64,000 nt of DNA from FEN-1297 sp963834015 (GTDB taxonomy: Bacteria; Bacteroidota; Ignavibacteria; Ignavibacteriales; Ignavibacteriaceae): positions 2,105,144 through 2,169,143 of the forward strand of contig CAWIAG010000004.1 of the NCBI GenBank assembly GCA_963834015.1, written 5' to 3'. This document shows positions 53,499-63,862 of this stretch, piece after piece (position 1 is the first letter of the stretch; every line of letters begins with the position of its first letter). A model generated the notes under the pieces. It ran no database searches. It was not told where the DNA came from and saw nothing but the letters and a program-made list of their open reading frames with translations. Both the position numbers and the translations under genes were made by a program.

Positions 53499-56498
53499 AT
53501 GAAAACTAACATACGTATTAGTTTTTTAGTCTTTCTAATCTTGGGACTGGTATTCACAGAACTGGTTTTTTCACAGAGTGTACCCAATGGAGGTATCAGA
53601 GGACAGGTAAAAGGCTCTGATACAAAAAGCCCTTTGCCATACGCAATTGTAATGGTTGTTGGAACAAATAACGGCACCACCACAGATGTGGATGGTAATT
53701 TTATCCTGAGCAATGTTAATCCGGGAAAACAACAAATAAAAATTTCATATGTGGGTTATATCGATACGACTTTAAATGTTAATGTAAAATCCGGAAAGAT
53801 CGCAGTAGTTAATACTACGCTGGAGATAACATCCATAGCAGGTAAAGAAGTTATAGTAACGTCACAAAGAACCGGGCAGCAGAATGCAATAAATGAGCAG
53901 GTAAATTCAACTTCTATAGTAAATATTGTAGCCCCTGACCGTTTGCAGGAAAACCCGGATGCAAACGCTGCAGAAGCAATAGGACGTCTTCCCGGTATTT
54001 CACTAATAAGGAGCGGCGGTGAAGGCACCAATGTTGTTATACGCGGATTAGATCCTAAATACAGCGAAATAACTATCGATGGTATCCAGGTTCCTTCTAC
54101 AAGTTCTACCGATAGAAGTACAGACATTTCGGGCATCTCTCAATATGTTTTACAGGGTGTTGAAGTTTATAAGTCACTAACTCCGGATATGGATGGTAAC
54201 GCTACAGCGGGCTCAATTAACTTAAAACTGAATGAAGCGCCTGAAGGTTTTCACGCTAATATTATGGCTCAGGGCGGTTACAATCATTTAAATGATTATT
54301 ATAATAATTTCAAATTGCAGGCAAATCTGAGTGACAGGTTTTTTGATAATAAGCTTGGGGTTTTGCTAGATATGGGCTCCGAACAGGTTAACAGAAGCGA
54401 CGAACTCATGTCGGCTGATTACGGTGCAGTATCCACAGTAGGACAAAATGGTCAATATCCGCAGTTATATGTTAATGATATCAATTTAAGTGACAATACA
54501 AGAATAAATTACAGAACATCAGGGAGCTTAATTCTCGATTATAAATACGGAACCGATTCCAAACTTGTTTTTTCAAACTTTTATTCCCATTCATCACAGG
54601 ATTTTACTGGTGTTCTAAAAGGATTTGACTTACACGATCAGAATCGTACTGTAACAGATTTATTTGCACAAGATCTGGGTAATGCTAATGAACTATATAT
54701 GAGTTCATTGAAGGGTGATAATAAATTTGGCTCTGTTGATTTTTCTTATGGCGTTGCTTTTTCCCAGACACATGTTTATAATCCAAACTACAGAACCTGG
54801 TATTTTACTTACGCTGGCGGAGTCCCTTCGTCCTATACGGATACATCAAGTAGAAGTTTACCTTTAGGGCAAATTGTTAATGCAATAAATAGCAACCTTT
54901 CTACAGTTTCGGCATTGCAAAATACTATAGTCGGAAATGTTGGCGTTTCATCTGAAGATGATATGGACCGGATAATAACTCCATATTTTGATGCAAAAAT
55001 TAATTTTCAATTAGATAATAATACATCAGGATATATCAAATTCGGCGCTAAATATAAAAACGAAAATAAGACAAGATATTACTCAGATTATTATGAAGGA
55101 TTGGAACCACAAAATTTTCCCCAATTTGGCGATACAATTACAAAATATTTCTCATGGGTTGATGTAATAGACAGGGCTTTAACGGCAAATGGATTTCAAA
55201 ACGGTAATCTTAATAATTTCCTGGGAGGGCAATATAATTTTGGCTGGTATCCAAGTTTCAACCGGTTAAATCAGCTTATGAACTGGTATGCAACCTGGTC
55301 ACACTATTATTGGGTTAACCCGAATATCGGAACAAGCGCACAAATGCTGTTAAGACCGGATTTCAATGGCGAGCAGGCGAATAATTATAAATTCAAGGAA
55401 AATTATTTTGGTACATATTTAATGGGGCAACTGGATTTAGGCAATATGATTACTATTATTCCCGGCGTCCGTTATGAAAAAGTTAATGATAATTTAAATG
55501 GCTGGTGGACATTACAAATTCCATTTCCTACATCTACTAACGGTCATTCGCTCTATGCCACTCATGAAGATGATTATTTACTGCCCGACGGACATTTAAT
55601 AATAAGGCCGAATGATTGGATGCATATCCATTTCTCATATACAAATTCATTAAACAGGCCGGATTATGTTAGCCTTGAGCCTCTTACATATATCAACACA
55701 AGTACTTCACCTCAAACTCTTAATGAAGGAAATCCTAATCTAAAGCCTGAGTATTGGAGCAATTATGATCTTCAGGTTGCTTTCTTTAATAACGAAATAG
55801 GATACTTCGGAGTTAACGGTTTTTATAAAATTGCTAAAAATGTAATATGGACTCCCGTATATGTCAGAATGCCCGGTATGCCAATACCGGCCGGCTATGA
55901 AGATATTTTTACCTCCACTTCGGTTATAAATATAACACAGCCGACAAATATGAGCTATCCTGTTTATGTAAAAGGTTTAGAATTTGAATGGCAGACAAAT
56001 TTCTGGTATTTGCCAAAACCGTTTAGTTATTTTTCCTTATATACCAACTATACTTTGATGAGTTCATCAACAAAGTACCCGACATATACAACTTTGGATG
56101 AACAAGTTGGAACAACAAGCAGAGGGGCGCCAATCTACCAATTAATTACCAATTATTATATAAATGACGGTGCAATGGTAAATCAACCTAATAACATTGC
56201 AAATTGTTCATTAGGATATAACTATGAGGGATTAAACGTATGGTTGTCATACGAATTTTCAGGTCAAAAACTTGCGGCATGGAATCCTCAGTCGGAGTTT
56301 AGTACCAACAGCTTAAGCTTCCAGAGATGGGATTTGCAGGTAACACAGAAACTGCCGATTCAAAACCTGTCGGCCTTATTTAACTTTGCTAACATAAATA
56401 ACCCGACAGAAACTCAAAAGCTAGTCGGCGATCCAAGGCCTACTTCCCAGGAAAACTATGGCTGGACAATCGATCTTGGACTTAAGTATGTATTCTAA
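53499..56498 (+). CDS. TonB-dependent receptor
   Basis: The 999-aa product has a signal peptide (to about 27, VFSQ), a carboxypeptidase-D-regulatory-like N-terminal domain (about 30-115: GGIRGQVKGSDTKSPLPYA, TDVDGNFILSNV), a plug (IGRLPGISLIRSGGEGTNVVIRG to GNATAGSINLKL), and a beta-barrel ending in an aromatic residue (LGLKYVF). This is the pattern of outer-membrane receptors for oligosaccharides in Bacteroidota-like bacteria. It is not accompanied by a SusD-like lipoprotein in the window. AAGGAAG precedes the ATG. It likely takes up oligosaccharides released by the neighbouring enzymes. Confidence 0.92.
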   Translation: MKTNIRISFLVFLILGLVFTELVFSQSVPNGGIRGQVKGSDTKSPLPYAIVMVVGTNNGTTTDVDGNFILSNVNPGKQQIKISYVGYIDTTLNVNVKSGKIAVVNTTLEITSIAGKEVIVTSQRTGQQNAINEQVNSTSIVNIVAPDRLQENPDANAAEAIGRLPGISLIRSGGEGTNVVIRGLDPKYSEITIDGIQVPSTSSTDRSTDISGISQYVLQGVEVYKSLTPDMDGNATAGSINLKLNEAPEGFHANIMAQGGYNHLNDYYNNFKLQANLSDRFFDNKLGVLLDMGSEQVNRSDELMSADYGAVSTVGQNGQYPQLYVNDINLSDNTRINYRTSGSLILDYKYGTDSKLVFSNFYSHSSQDFTGVLKGFDLHDQNRTVTDLFAQDLGNANELYMSSLKGDNKFGSVDFSYGVAFSQTHVYNPNYRTWYFTYAGGVPSSYTDTSSRSLPLGQIVNAINSNLSTVSALQNTIVGNVGVSSEDDMDRIITPYFDAKINFQLDNNTSGYIKFGAKYKNENKTRYYSDYYEGLEPQNFPQFGDTITKYFSWVDVIDRALTANGFQNGNLNNFLGGQYNFGWYPSFNRLNQLMNWYATWSHYYWVNPNIGTSAQMLLRPDFNGEQANNYKFKENYFGTYLMGQLDLGNMITIIPGVRYEKVNDNLNGWWTLQIPFPTSTNGHSLYATHEDDYLLPDGHLIIRPNDWMHIHFSYTNSLNRPDYVSLEPLTYINTSTSPQTLNEGNPNLKPEYWSNYDLQVAFFNNEIGYFGVNGFYKIAKNVIWTPVYVRMPGMPIPAGYEDIFTSTSVINITQPTNMSYPVYVKGLEFEWQTNFWYLPKPFSYFSLYTNYTLMSSSTKYPTYTTLDEQVGTTSRGAPIYQLITNYYINDGAMVNQPNNIANCSLGYNYEGLNVWLSYEFSGQKLAAWNPQSEFSTNSLSFQRWDLQVTQKLPIQNLSALFNFANINNPTETQKLVGDPRPTSQENYGWTIDLGLKYVF

Positions 56499-56718
56499 CA
56501 GGTATACTATAAGTTATTAAATAATGCATATAACTAAATTATTTAGAACAAACACATTTATATAAAATAAAAAAAGGAAGGAGGTAATCCGGCTGATATT
56601 TCATCAGATGTTGTTTTATAAATATTAGTTGAGATTTAAAAAAGGAGGTTAAAGGAATAAGCAAATTCAATTTTCAGAACAATTAATTTTTTTATTTAAC
56701 TTATTATTAGGAGATAGT
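56499..56718. other. Leader region with two unused Shine-Dalgarno-like strings
   Basis: AAGGAAGGAGGTAA near 56575 and AAAGGAGGTTAAAGG near 56641 are very strong ribosome-binding sequences without a gene after them. The true ribosome site of the following gene is AGGAG at 56708. They could be decoys or sites in a structured leader. Confidence 0.35.
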
Positions 56719-58527
56719 ATGAAAAGGTTACCATTTTTTCTGGTGTTCTTTTTTATGAGTGTTACATTATTGGCTCAGACATATTTAGACGTTACTCCCG
56801 GATATGGAACATTGAATGCAGCCATAGCAGCCAATCAGGGTAATGTAATATATCGTTTGCAGGCAGGCGGGTGGTATGGTTTAAATGCAATAATATCAAA
56901 TGCAGGTTTCAATTTAACTATAGTAGGAACCACACCTGCAAACAGTACAACAATGAAAGCAGAGATCCAAACCGGTAGTGACGCAACAGGCGTACCATTT
57001 GTAAACATGTTCCAAATTTCACAGAATCTTACATTAAAAAATCTATTTATAGTAGACGCTAATTCAAATAACGTTCAGGCGGGAAGTTTTCTGATAGCAA
57101 TGCTTGCCACCGCAACCGTAACAATTGACAGTTGCGTATTTGATCCTTTAAGCATCACAAATCAATTACTGTCAGCGGGCAGCAGTACATTTCCGAGAGC
57201 ATATTTTACAAATAACCTATTGCTTCGTTCCGGACAGGAAACCGATCCAAATGACGGTGCATTGTTTGAAATCGGCGGCGCAACAGGTAATGGCTGGGAT
57301 ACTCTGTATGTAGAAAATAATACTTTCGTAAATTCGGGTACCTGGACAGTTACTAATGATAATTTTACCAGCGGTGTAGATCATTTTGTATGGTTTAATC
57401 ATAATACATTCCTGTTCCATAAAAGCCAGTTATTCTGGTCATGGTATTCCACAGCCAGATACTTCACAAACAACTTATTATACGATTTTAATACCCAGCC
57501 CTGGGTAATGGCATGGAACGCATTTTTCCCTGATGGTTCTGCAATCCCTGAAACAGATCAATCCAGATTCAGCCTTATATCAGCAGATACACTAATGATT
57601 ACAGACACAACAACCAAGGTTACAAGTTATGAAACATTCCCGTCTGTAAGAAAAGATTTTGTTGAGTATAACCTTGATTACACAAATCCGAATATTTTGT
57701 CAATCCCGGCCTGGGGACAAACACATACATTAAATAATGATGGAGTAACTCCAATACCATTGTCATATTTAATGCCTTTGGTACAGCCGGTGGATTCAAT
57801 AGCAGTAAGCAGAGAAGCTCAAATGTTCAACGATCATAAAAATTTCCCTGGCTTTATGTATGGAAATGAATCTGATAATGTAGACCCGAAATGGTCACAG
57901 CCGGTAATTTATCAGCTTGAAGATTCACTTATAGCATGGTCATTAATAGGATGCCAGGTTCATACCTGGGGTTGGAATCCGGCACTATTACCTCCAACAA
58001 CAGCATGGCCAAAATACTGGTTTAATGCAGACACTAACGGTTTAGGCAATCCAACAGCATGGCCAAGATTTGACGGAACATACACAAATAAACAAGTTCT
58101 GACATCATCAATTGAAGGTATGCCGTTAGGCGATCTAAACTGGTTCCCAACTCAAAAAGCGCTTTGGTTAGCCAATCAAAAAGCTATTATAAGTCATATC
58201 CTTAGTGAAAATACAGCGCAAATGAGTATAACAGGCGTTACAAAATCGAATAATAAAATACCTTATAGCTTTGCATTGTCACAGAATTATCCAAATCCAT
58301 TCAATCCAACTACAATGATACAATACAGTATTGCTAAGAGTGGTCCTGTAACATTAAAAGTATATAATGTAATTGGCCAGGTTGTTGCGACATTAGTAAA
58401 TCAGCAGCAGCAGGCAGGAAACTATACTGTTAATTTCAACGCTAACCGTTTAGCTTCAGGAATTTATATGTATAGAATCGAATCAGGTAGTTTCTCTTCT
58501 ACAAAGAAAATGACTTATCTGAAGTAA
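56719..58527 (+). CDS. Secreted beta-helix protein with T9SS sorting domain
   Basis: The 602-aa product has a signal peptide (to about 21, LLAQ), a long beta-helix-like region (LTLKNLFIVDANSNN, LYVENNTFVNS, WFNHNTFLFH, ARYFTNNLLYDF), and a T9SS domain at the end (NYPNPFNPTTMIQYSI, VYNVIGQVVATLV, GIYMYRIESG, KKMTYLK). It parallels the protein at 29115-31106 in plan and motifs, so both locus copies probably encode surface polysaccharide-binding or lyase-like proteins. No catalytic residues can be named. AGGAG precedes the ATG. Confidence 0.8.
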   Translation: MKRLPFFLVFFFMSVTLLAQTYLDVTPGYGTLNAAIAANQGNVIYRLQAGGWYGLNAIISNAGFNLTIVGTTPANSTTMKAEIQTGSDATGVPFVNMFQISQNLTLKNLFIVDANSNNVQAGSFLIAMLATATVTIDSCVFDPLSITNQLLSAGSSTFPRAYFTNNLLLRSGQETDPNDGALFEIGGATGNGWDTLYVENNTFVNSGTWTVTNDNFTSGVDHFVWFNHNTFLFHKSQLFWSWYSTARYFTNNLLYDFNTQPWVMAWNAFFPDGSAIPETDQSRFSLISADTLMITDTTTKVTSYETFPSVRKDFVEYNLDYTNPNILSIPAWGQTHTLNNDGVTPIPLSYLMPLVQPVDSIAVSREAQMFNDHKNFPGFMYGNESDNVDPKWSQPVIYQLEDSLIAWSLIGCQVHTWGWNPALLPPTTAWPKYWFNADTNGLGNPTAWPRFDGTYTNKQVLTSSIEGMPLGDLNWFPTQKALWLANQKAIISHILSENTAQMSITGVTKSNNKIPYSFALSQNYPNPFNPTTMIQYSIAKSGPVTLKVYNVIGQVVATLVNQQQQAGNYTVNFNANRLASGIYMYRIESGSFSSTKKMTYLK

Positions 58528-58554
58528 TTCAAGATATAAGTAATGTTAGTAAAT

Positions 58555-58590
58555 AAGGCGGGAAAAAAACCCGCCTTTATATTTTTATTC
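58555..58590 (+). terminator. Intrinsic terminator
   Basis: AAGGCGGG and CCCGCCTT form an 8-bp stem with a loop of seven A, followed by TATATTTTTATT. It lies 28 nt after the beta-helix gene. Confidence 0.9.
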
Positions 58591-58880
58591 CGACTTTCCC
58601 AGGTAGACAAATTTGTAATTATTGATTTAACATTTAAAAAATAATTCTATTCATATTAATTATTATCAGGATGACTTTTAGAAATAAAGATAAATCATAA
58701 TGCCGGGATTTAAATAGCATAAGATATCTATTTCAAAATATTTAGAATAAATCATAATTATATTATGCCGTTATGTCAATTTCGAAGAGCTAAAGTTTGA
58801 AAAAATTATTATCCGGAAATTGATTGAAATTGTAATTTTAGAATTTCAAAGTTTAAATAGCTTATTTAAAGGAGTATCTG
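58591..58880. other. Intergenic region before the GH99-like gene
   Basis: AT-rich, no gene recognised. The GH99-like gene has AAAGGAG 8 nt before its ATG. No operator copy like those upstream of lacI is visible. Confidence 0.5.
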
Positions 58881-60695
58881 ATGATTTTTATTAAAAAGTA
58901 TAAGTTTATTTATCTATTCTTTTTAATAGTTGCTGCAACTGCAAATGCTTCTGTATTGAAAATTAAACCTGATCAAACCTCGGTACAAATGGGGAAAAGT
59001 GTAATTATTCATGCTAATATTAAAGTTGATAATCCTGGCAGGTATATCCTGTTGCCTTATGTGAATCAAAAGAGATGGGGTTCGCATGAAAGACCCGACA
59101 AAAATGGTGATGTGATTTTTTCTTTTCCGCTCCCGAATCCTGGGATTGCTGAAATTGAAATTATAGCTGTCCTTTCTGATACTAATGATTGGGCTGGTCT
59201 TAAAAGGCGTGAAATATTATATGCTGGATATCCAATAATGGTGGAAGGAATACATAGTAATGTAATTGAAATAAATGTAAATCGGCGTGAAATGCCTGCA
59301 CTAAAAAATTCCGGAACACTTTTCGGAATGGAGTGGGAGTCATGGTTTACAGACGATAAAAACGGCTGGCAGACTTCTCAGGCTGTTCCTTCCATTGGAT
59401 TATACGATTCATATGATCCCGATGTACTGCGTCAGCAGGTGCTTTGGATGATTGATTTAGGTGTTGATTTTATAATACCGGATTGGTCTAATCATATCTG
59501 GGGATGTAAGCATTGGAATGAACGTGATCCCGGAACAAATTTAATACTGCATACAACTCAGCTATTCTTAGAGACATTGGCAAAAATGAGAGCCGAAGGT
59601 ATAGACGTGCCTAAGGTTGCATTAATGCCCGGATTAAGTAACGGTGAACCGGCAACTATGGAAGCATTGAATGAGGAACTTGATTGGATTTATCAAAATT
59701 ATTTAAGAAATCCTCGCTTTAACGGATTATGGCAAATATTTGAGGGAAAACCATTAATTATTATTTTGGACACAGGTGCAATGGCTAATGCTGATGCAAA
59801 ATCCGAACAAGCATTTAAGATTCCTTTTTTCAAAATTTCACTGGGGCTAAGTGCCGAAAAACTGGACTCTATTCGAACAAATGAAAAAGTAAAAGTAGAT
59901 AATACGCACTTTACTGTCAGATGGATGTCTTCTCAAAACCAGGCAACAGAGCATAATAAATTAGGATATTGGACGTGGATGGATGGAATAACCGAACATC
60001 CGATAACCTATAAAGACGGCGCTGCAGAAGCTGCTACTGTAAGTACAGCTTTTTTTGCAGGATATGGATGGAAAGCGCCGGATGCTCGCGGCAGAAGAGG
60101 TGGAGCGACTTATATCGAAACTTTTAATTGGGCTTATTCGCATAAACCCGAATTTATTTTGCTTCATCAATTTAATGAGTTTAGCGGACAAAGTGAAGGA
60201 AATGGTATTGGACCGAATCATGATATTTATGTTGATAGTTATAGTGTTGAACTAAGTGATGATATTGAACCTGTATCGACAACAGCTTTAGGATACCGGG
60301 GAGATAAAGGAGGTTGGGGCTATTACTTCCTAAACCTTACCCGCGCTTTAATTGCAATTGACAAAAATACTTCTGAAGGCTCAACTATTCTTGCAGTAGC
60401 CTATCCAATTCGTAATTCCGTTCTAAAAAAAGATTCCAAATTAAATGTACAATGGGCTGCAACAGGAGTTATACCCGATAATTATACAATTTCAATAGAT
60501 GGGAAGACGGTTTGTGATAAAGTTACCGGTTTAGCAAAGGAAATTTCCCTGGCCGGATTGTCTTCCGGGAATCATAAGCTTACGGTTAAAGCGGTTAATG
60601 CAGTAACTTATTTCCCGCTTTTATATCTGAAGGAAGATCAAAAACTTAATAAACCTGTTGCGGCTGAAGTAAATATTCCTATTGAAATACAATAA
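58881..60695 (+). CDS. Secreted GH99/GH71-like glycoside hydrolase
   Basis: The 604-aa product has a signal peptide (to about 24), an N-terminal beta-sandwich of about 110 aa, and a TIM-barrel-like domain (about 145-460) with FGMEWESWFTDD, SYDPDVLRQQVLWMIDLGVDFIIPDWSNH and the C-terminal EFILLHQFNEFSGQSEGNG with likely catalytic Glu/Asp. This is the pattern of GH99-like and WbsX-like proteins, which act on alpha-mannose or related glycans, but the exact family is uncertain. A beta domain of about 120 aa closes the protein. It lies between a T9SS protein and rhamnose genes. Confidence 0.68.
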   Translation: MIFIKKYKFIYLFFLIVAATANASVLKIKPDQTSVQMGKSVIIHANIKVDNPGRYILLPYVNQKRWGSHERPDKNGDVIFSFPLPNPGIAEIEIIAVLSDTNDWAGLKRREILYAGYPIMVEGIHSNVIEINVNRREMPALKNSGTLFGMEWESWFTDDKNGWQTSQAVPSIGLYDSYDPDVLRQQVLWMIDLGVDFIIPDWSNHIWGCKHWNERDPGTNLILHTTQLFLETLAKMRAEGIDVPKVALMPGLSNGEPATMEALNEELDWIYQNYLRNPRFNGLWQIFEGKPLIIILDTGAMANADAKSEQAFKIPFFKISLGLSAEKLDSIRTNEKVKVDNTHFTVRWMSSQNQATEHNKLGYWTWMDGITEHPITYKDGAAEAATVSTAFFAGYGWKAPDARGRRGGATYIETFNWAYSHKPEFILLHQFNEFSGQSEGNGIGPNHDIYVDSYSVELSDDIEPVSTTALGYRGDKGGWGYYFLNLTRALIAIDKNTSEGSTILAVAYPIRNSVLKKDSKLNVQWAATGVIPDNYTISIDGKTVCDKVTGLAKEISLAGLSSGNHKLTVKAVNAVTYFPLLYLKEDQKLNKPVAAEVNIPIEIQ

Positions 60696-60879
60696 TCAAT
60701 ATGTTTACTCAGACTGCGTCTCTTATAAAAACGTATAAATATTTACAAATAAATGTCTGTCCTTTAATAGCAAAGGCATAAATAAAGAAGACTTGCAGGA
60801 TAACCACAGCATTCCAATACCCTATTTTAATGTTTTGCATAAAATATTTAGTAGTTAAAAAAATTTAAGGAAAGAAACA

Positions 60880-61194
60880 ATGAAAAAATTCGCATTTAAG
60901 ATGAAGTTGTTGCCGGGAAATAAGGAAGAATATGCCCGCAGGCATTCGGCCATATGGCCGGAGCTTAAAGAGCTGTTGCAAAAATCAGGAGTAAGGGATT
61001 ATACAATATTCCTGGATGAGGAAACAAACACATTGTTTGCAGTTCAATACCAGGATGGAGATTCATCATCGCAGGATTTAGGATCAAACCCGATAGTACA
61101 AAAATGGTGGAAATATATGTCAGACATAATGGAAACAAACGAAGACTTCTCCCCGGTATCCATACCGCTGGAATCGCTTTTCCATATGGACTAA
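60880..61194 (+). CDS. rhaM: L-rhamnose mutarotase
   Basis: The 104-aa product interconverts alpha- and beta-L-rhamnose. Family marks are the EEYARRHSAIWPELKELL segment with the catalytic histidine, SGVRDYTIFLDEETNTLFAV, and NPIVQKWWKYMSDIME. The length fits RhaM. It precedes rhaT and rhaA in one direction, confirming the sugar. AAGGAAAG lies before the ATG. Confidence 0.95.
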   Translation: MKKFAFKMKLLPGNKEEYARRHSAIWPELKELLQKSGVRDYTIFLDEETNTLFAVQYQDGDSSSQDLGSNPIVQKWWKYMSDIMETNEDFSPVSIPLESLFHMD

Positions 61195-61329
61195 AAAAGA
61201 AGTTAAGCGTTTTCAGGGAAAATCAGGTTAATACAGATTTCAAAATCAGTTTACCACAGAATTAAATCATCATCAAATAACACAATCAGAAAAATTAGTA
61301 AGCGTATATAATATAGGGAAACAATCAAA

Positions 61330-62370
61330 ATGAATTCATTATTAAGTATAGTACTGATGGCCATAGGCAGCGCCTGTGCGGCAAGCTTTTATGTGCCGAT
61401 AAAAAAGGTAAAAGGATGGTCCTGGGAATCATACTGGATAGTACAAGGAGTATTTTCGTGGATAGTGGCGCCGTGGATATTTGCATACTTCACAGTACCA
61501 AATCTTGGTGCAGTACTAAACAATTCACCTGCAAGTGCAGTGTTGAATACATTGATCTTTGGAATACTATGGGGAGTAGGCGGCCTAACGTTTGGCCTGA
61601 GTATGCGTTTTCTTGGTGTAGCACTCGGCCAGTCGGTAGCCCTGGGTTTCTGTGCAGCATTGGGCACCCTGATCCCGCCGATAATATCCGGTCAAAACCT
61701 TCTGGGCACACATGAAGGTATCCTGATAATAGTTGGAGTAGCAATATGTATAGCTGGTATATCGACGGTAGGTTATGCAGGTTCATTGCGTTCATTGACA
61801 ATGTCCGAAGAAGACCGTAGGAATGCAATAAAAGAGTTTGCAATGAAAAAAGGTCTGCTGATAGCAGTACTATCAGGAGTAATGAGTGCATGTTTTAATT
61901 ATGGAATAAACGGGATACCGGGATTTTTAGATGCAGGGAATGTTATACAGAAAGTAGCAGCAGCAAAAGGAACAAACCCGTTATTTGTAGCAAACCCGGT
62001 ATACATATTCGTAATGTTTGGAGGATTTCTGACGAATTTTGGATACTGCATGTTTCTGAATATAAAGAACAACACATTCAAGGATTATTTATCGATACCG
62101 TCGGATGTTCTGCTAAGTAACCTGCTGTTATGTTTATTAGGCGGTACCCTCTGGTACCTGCAGTTTTTCTTTTTCGGAATGGGACAGAGTAAACTGCCTG
62201 TAGGGATGATAGCATTCGGCTGGAGCATACTGATGGCGATGAATATACTGTTCGGCAATGTATGGGGAATAATCCTGAAGGAATGGAAGGGAGCAGGAAG
62301 AAAGACAATCGCAGTACTGATAATCGGGCTGGCAATACTTATCCTGTCAACATTTGTAATCAAGCTTTAG
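61330..62370 (+). CDS. rhaT: L-rhamnose-proton symporter
   Basis: The 346-aa product is a 10-segment member of the drug/metabolite transporter superfamily matching RhaT: IGSACAASFYVPIKKVKGWSWE, GILWGVGGLTFGLSMRFLGVALGQ, and MSACFNYGINGI. It imports L-rhamnose with protons. The gap to rhaA is 65 nt. It uses ATA, GTA and GCA codons more than the neighbouring fuc genes, which prefer T-ending codons. Confidence 0.93.
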   Translation: MNSLLSIVLMAIGSACAASFYVPIKKVKGWSWESYWIVQGVFSWIVAPWIFAYFTVPNLGAVLNNSPASAVLNTLIFGILWGVGGLTFGLSMRFLGVALGQSVALGFCAALGTLIPPIISGQNLLGTHEGILIIVGVAICIAGISTVGYAGSLRSLTMSEEDRRNAIKEFAMKKGLLIAVLSGVMSACFNYGINGIPGFLDAGNVIQKVAAAKGTNPLFVANPVYIFVMFGGFLTNFGYCMFLNIKNNTFKDYLSIPSDVLLSNLLLCLLGGTLWYLQFFFFGMGQSKLPVGMIAFGWSILMAMNILFGNVWGIILKEWKGAGRKTIAVLIIGLAILILSTFVIKL

Positions 62371-62435
62371 CAAAGGATAAAGAAAATAGTTATAAAAAGA
62401 ATCAAGCATAATAAAAAAATAGGAGCACAAACAAT

Positions 62436-63704
62436 ATGCAAGACAAGAAAACAGTGGAAAAAGCATATCAGCATGCAAAGGAACAATATGCAGCATTTGG
62501 AATAAATACAGATGAAGCATTACAAAAGCTGGATAAAATACAAATAAGTTTACATTGCTGGCAGACAGATGATGTAGGCGGATTTGAGACACCTGATGCA
62601 GAGCTGAGCGGCGGTGGAATCCAGGTAACGGGTAATTACCCTGGGAAAGCAAGAACCATAGAACAGTTGAAAAAAGACATAGAGAAGGTAATGGATTTAT
62701 TGCCTGGTAAACAGCGTCTAAACCTGCATGCAATATACGGAGACTTTAAGGGAGAGAAAGTAGACCGTGATCAGATAACAGTAAAGCATTTTCAAAGCTG
62801 GATAGACTGGGCAAAGAAACAGGGAATAGGTCTGGATTTTAATCCGACATGTTTTTCACACCCATATGCAGAGGATGGATTTACCCTGTCGAGTAAAAAT
62901 GAGAAAATCCGTAAGTTCTGGGTAGAGCACGTAAAGCGGACCAGGAAAATAGCGGCAGAAATGGGAAAACAGCTTGGAACCCCATCGGTAAATAATATCT
63001 GGGTGCCTGACGGATGCAAGGAAGTACCGGTAGACAGAAATATTTACCGTTCAATATTGAAAAAGTCGCTGGATGAGATATTTGCAGAGGAATACCCGAA
63101 GGAGTATTTGAAAGATGCAATAGAGAGCAAGTTGTTTGGAATAGGCTCTGAGGCAATGGTAGTAGGTTCGCATGAGTTTTACATGGGATATGCTATAACA
63201 CGCAAAAAAATTATAACTCTGGACAACGGTCATTTCCATCCTACGGAACAGGTTGGAGACAAGATATCGTCACTGCTTCAGTTTGTGGATGAACTTCTGC
63301 TCCATGTATCAAGAGGAGTAAGATGGGACAGCGACCATGTAGCAATATTTAATGATGAAATACAGTTAATAGCCCAGGAAACAGTACGGGCAAAGGCACT
63401 TGACCGTGTAAATATATCATTGGACTATTTTGACGGAAGCCTTAATAGAATAGGGGCTTATATTATCGGAGCAAGGACGGTACAATTGGCATTCTTATAT
63501 GCACTATTGGAACCGACAGAAATGATAATGAAGTCAGAAGATGAAGGAAAGAACTTTGAAAGACTGGCTCTGATGGAAGTACTGAAGACAAAGCCTTTTG
63601 GTGCAGTATATGATTATTACTGTTCAAATAATAATGTGCCTGTGGGTGAAGATTATATAAGTGAAATACAGAAATATGAAGTTGATGTATTAAGTAAAAG
63701 ATAA
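62436..63704 (+). CDS. rhaA: L-rhamnose isomerase
   Basis: The 422-aa product converts L-rhamnose to L-rhamnulose. Signatures are ISLHCWQTDDVGGFE, GIQVTGNYPGKART, LNLHAIYGDF, GLDFNPTCFSHPYA and the metal region TLDNGHFHPTEQVGDKIS and WDSDHVAIFNDE. Length is standard. AGGAGC precedes the ATG. No rhamnulokinase (rhaB) or aldolase (rhaD) follows within the window, so the downstream part of the pathway lies elsewhere. Confidence 0.96.
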   Translation: MQDKKTVEKAYQHAKEQYAAFGINTDEALQKLDKIQISLHCWQTDDVGGFETPDAELSGGGIQVTGNYPGKARTIEQLKKDIEKVMDLLPGKQRLNLHAIYGDFKGEKVDRDQITVKHFQSWIDWAKKQGIGLDFNPTCFSHPYAEDGFTLSSKNEKIRKFWVEHVKRTRKIAAEMGKQLGTPSVNNIWVPDGCKEVPVDRNIYRSILKKSLDEIFAEEYPKEYLKDAIESKLFGIGSEAMVVGSHEFYMGYAITRKKIITLDNGHFHPTEQVGDKISSLLQFVDELLLHVSRGVRWDSDHVAIFNDEIQLIAQETVRAKALDRVNISLDYFDGSLNRIGAYIIGARTVQLAFLYALLEPTEMIMKSEDEGKNFERLALMEVLKTKPFGAVYDYYCSNNNVPVGEDYISEIQKYEVDVLSKR

Positions 63705-63730
63705 TTGCTCATAATACGAAGAATGAAAAC

Positions 63731-63773
63731 CCTTCTGCAAGTCTTGTTGTTGGTTACAAGCGCTTGCAGAAGG
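63731..63773. terminator. Hairpin after rhaA
   Basis: CCTTCTGCAAG and CTTGCAGAAGG form an 11-bp stem; the 21-nt loop has an inner short stem (CTTGT/ACAAG). It starts 26 nt after the rhaA stop. No T run follows, so termination may be weak. Confidence 0.6.
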
Positions 63774-63862
63774 ATTCTATTGTTTAAAAATCGCATTAAA
63801 ATTAATTTTAAAAAACTAGATCTCTTAAAAGGAAATACTGTTTTCCCCAAAAAGGAAAAAAT

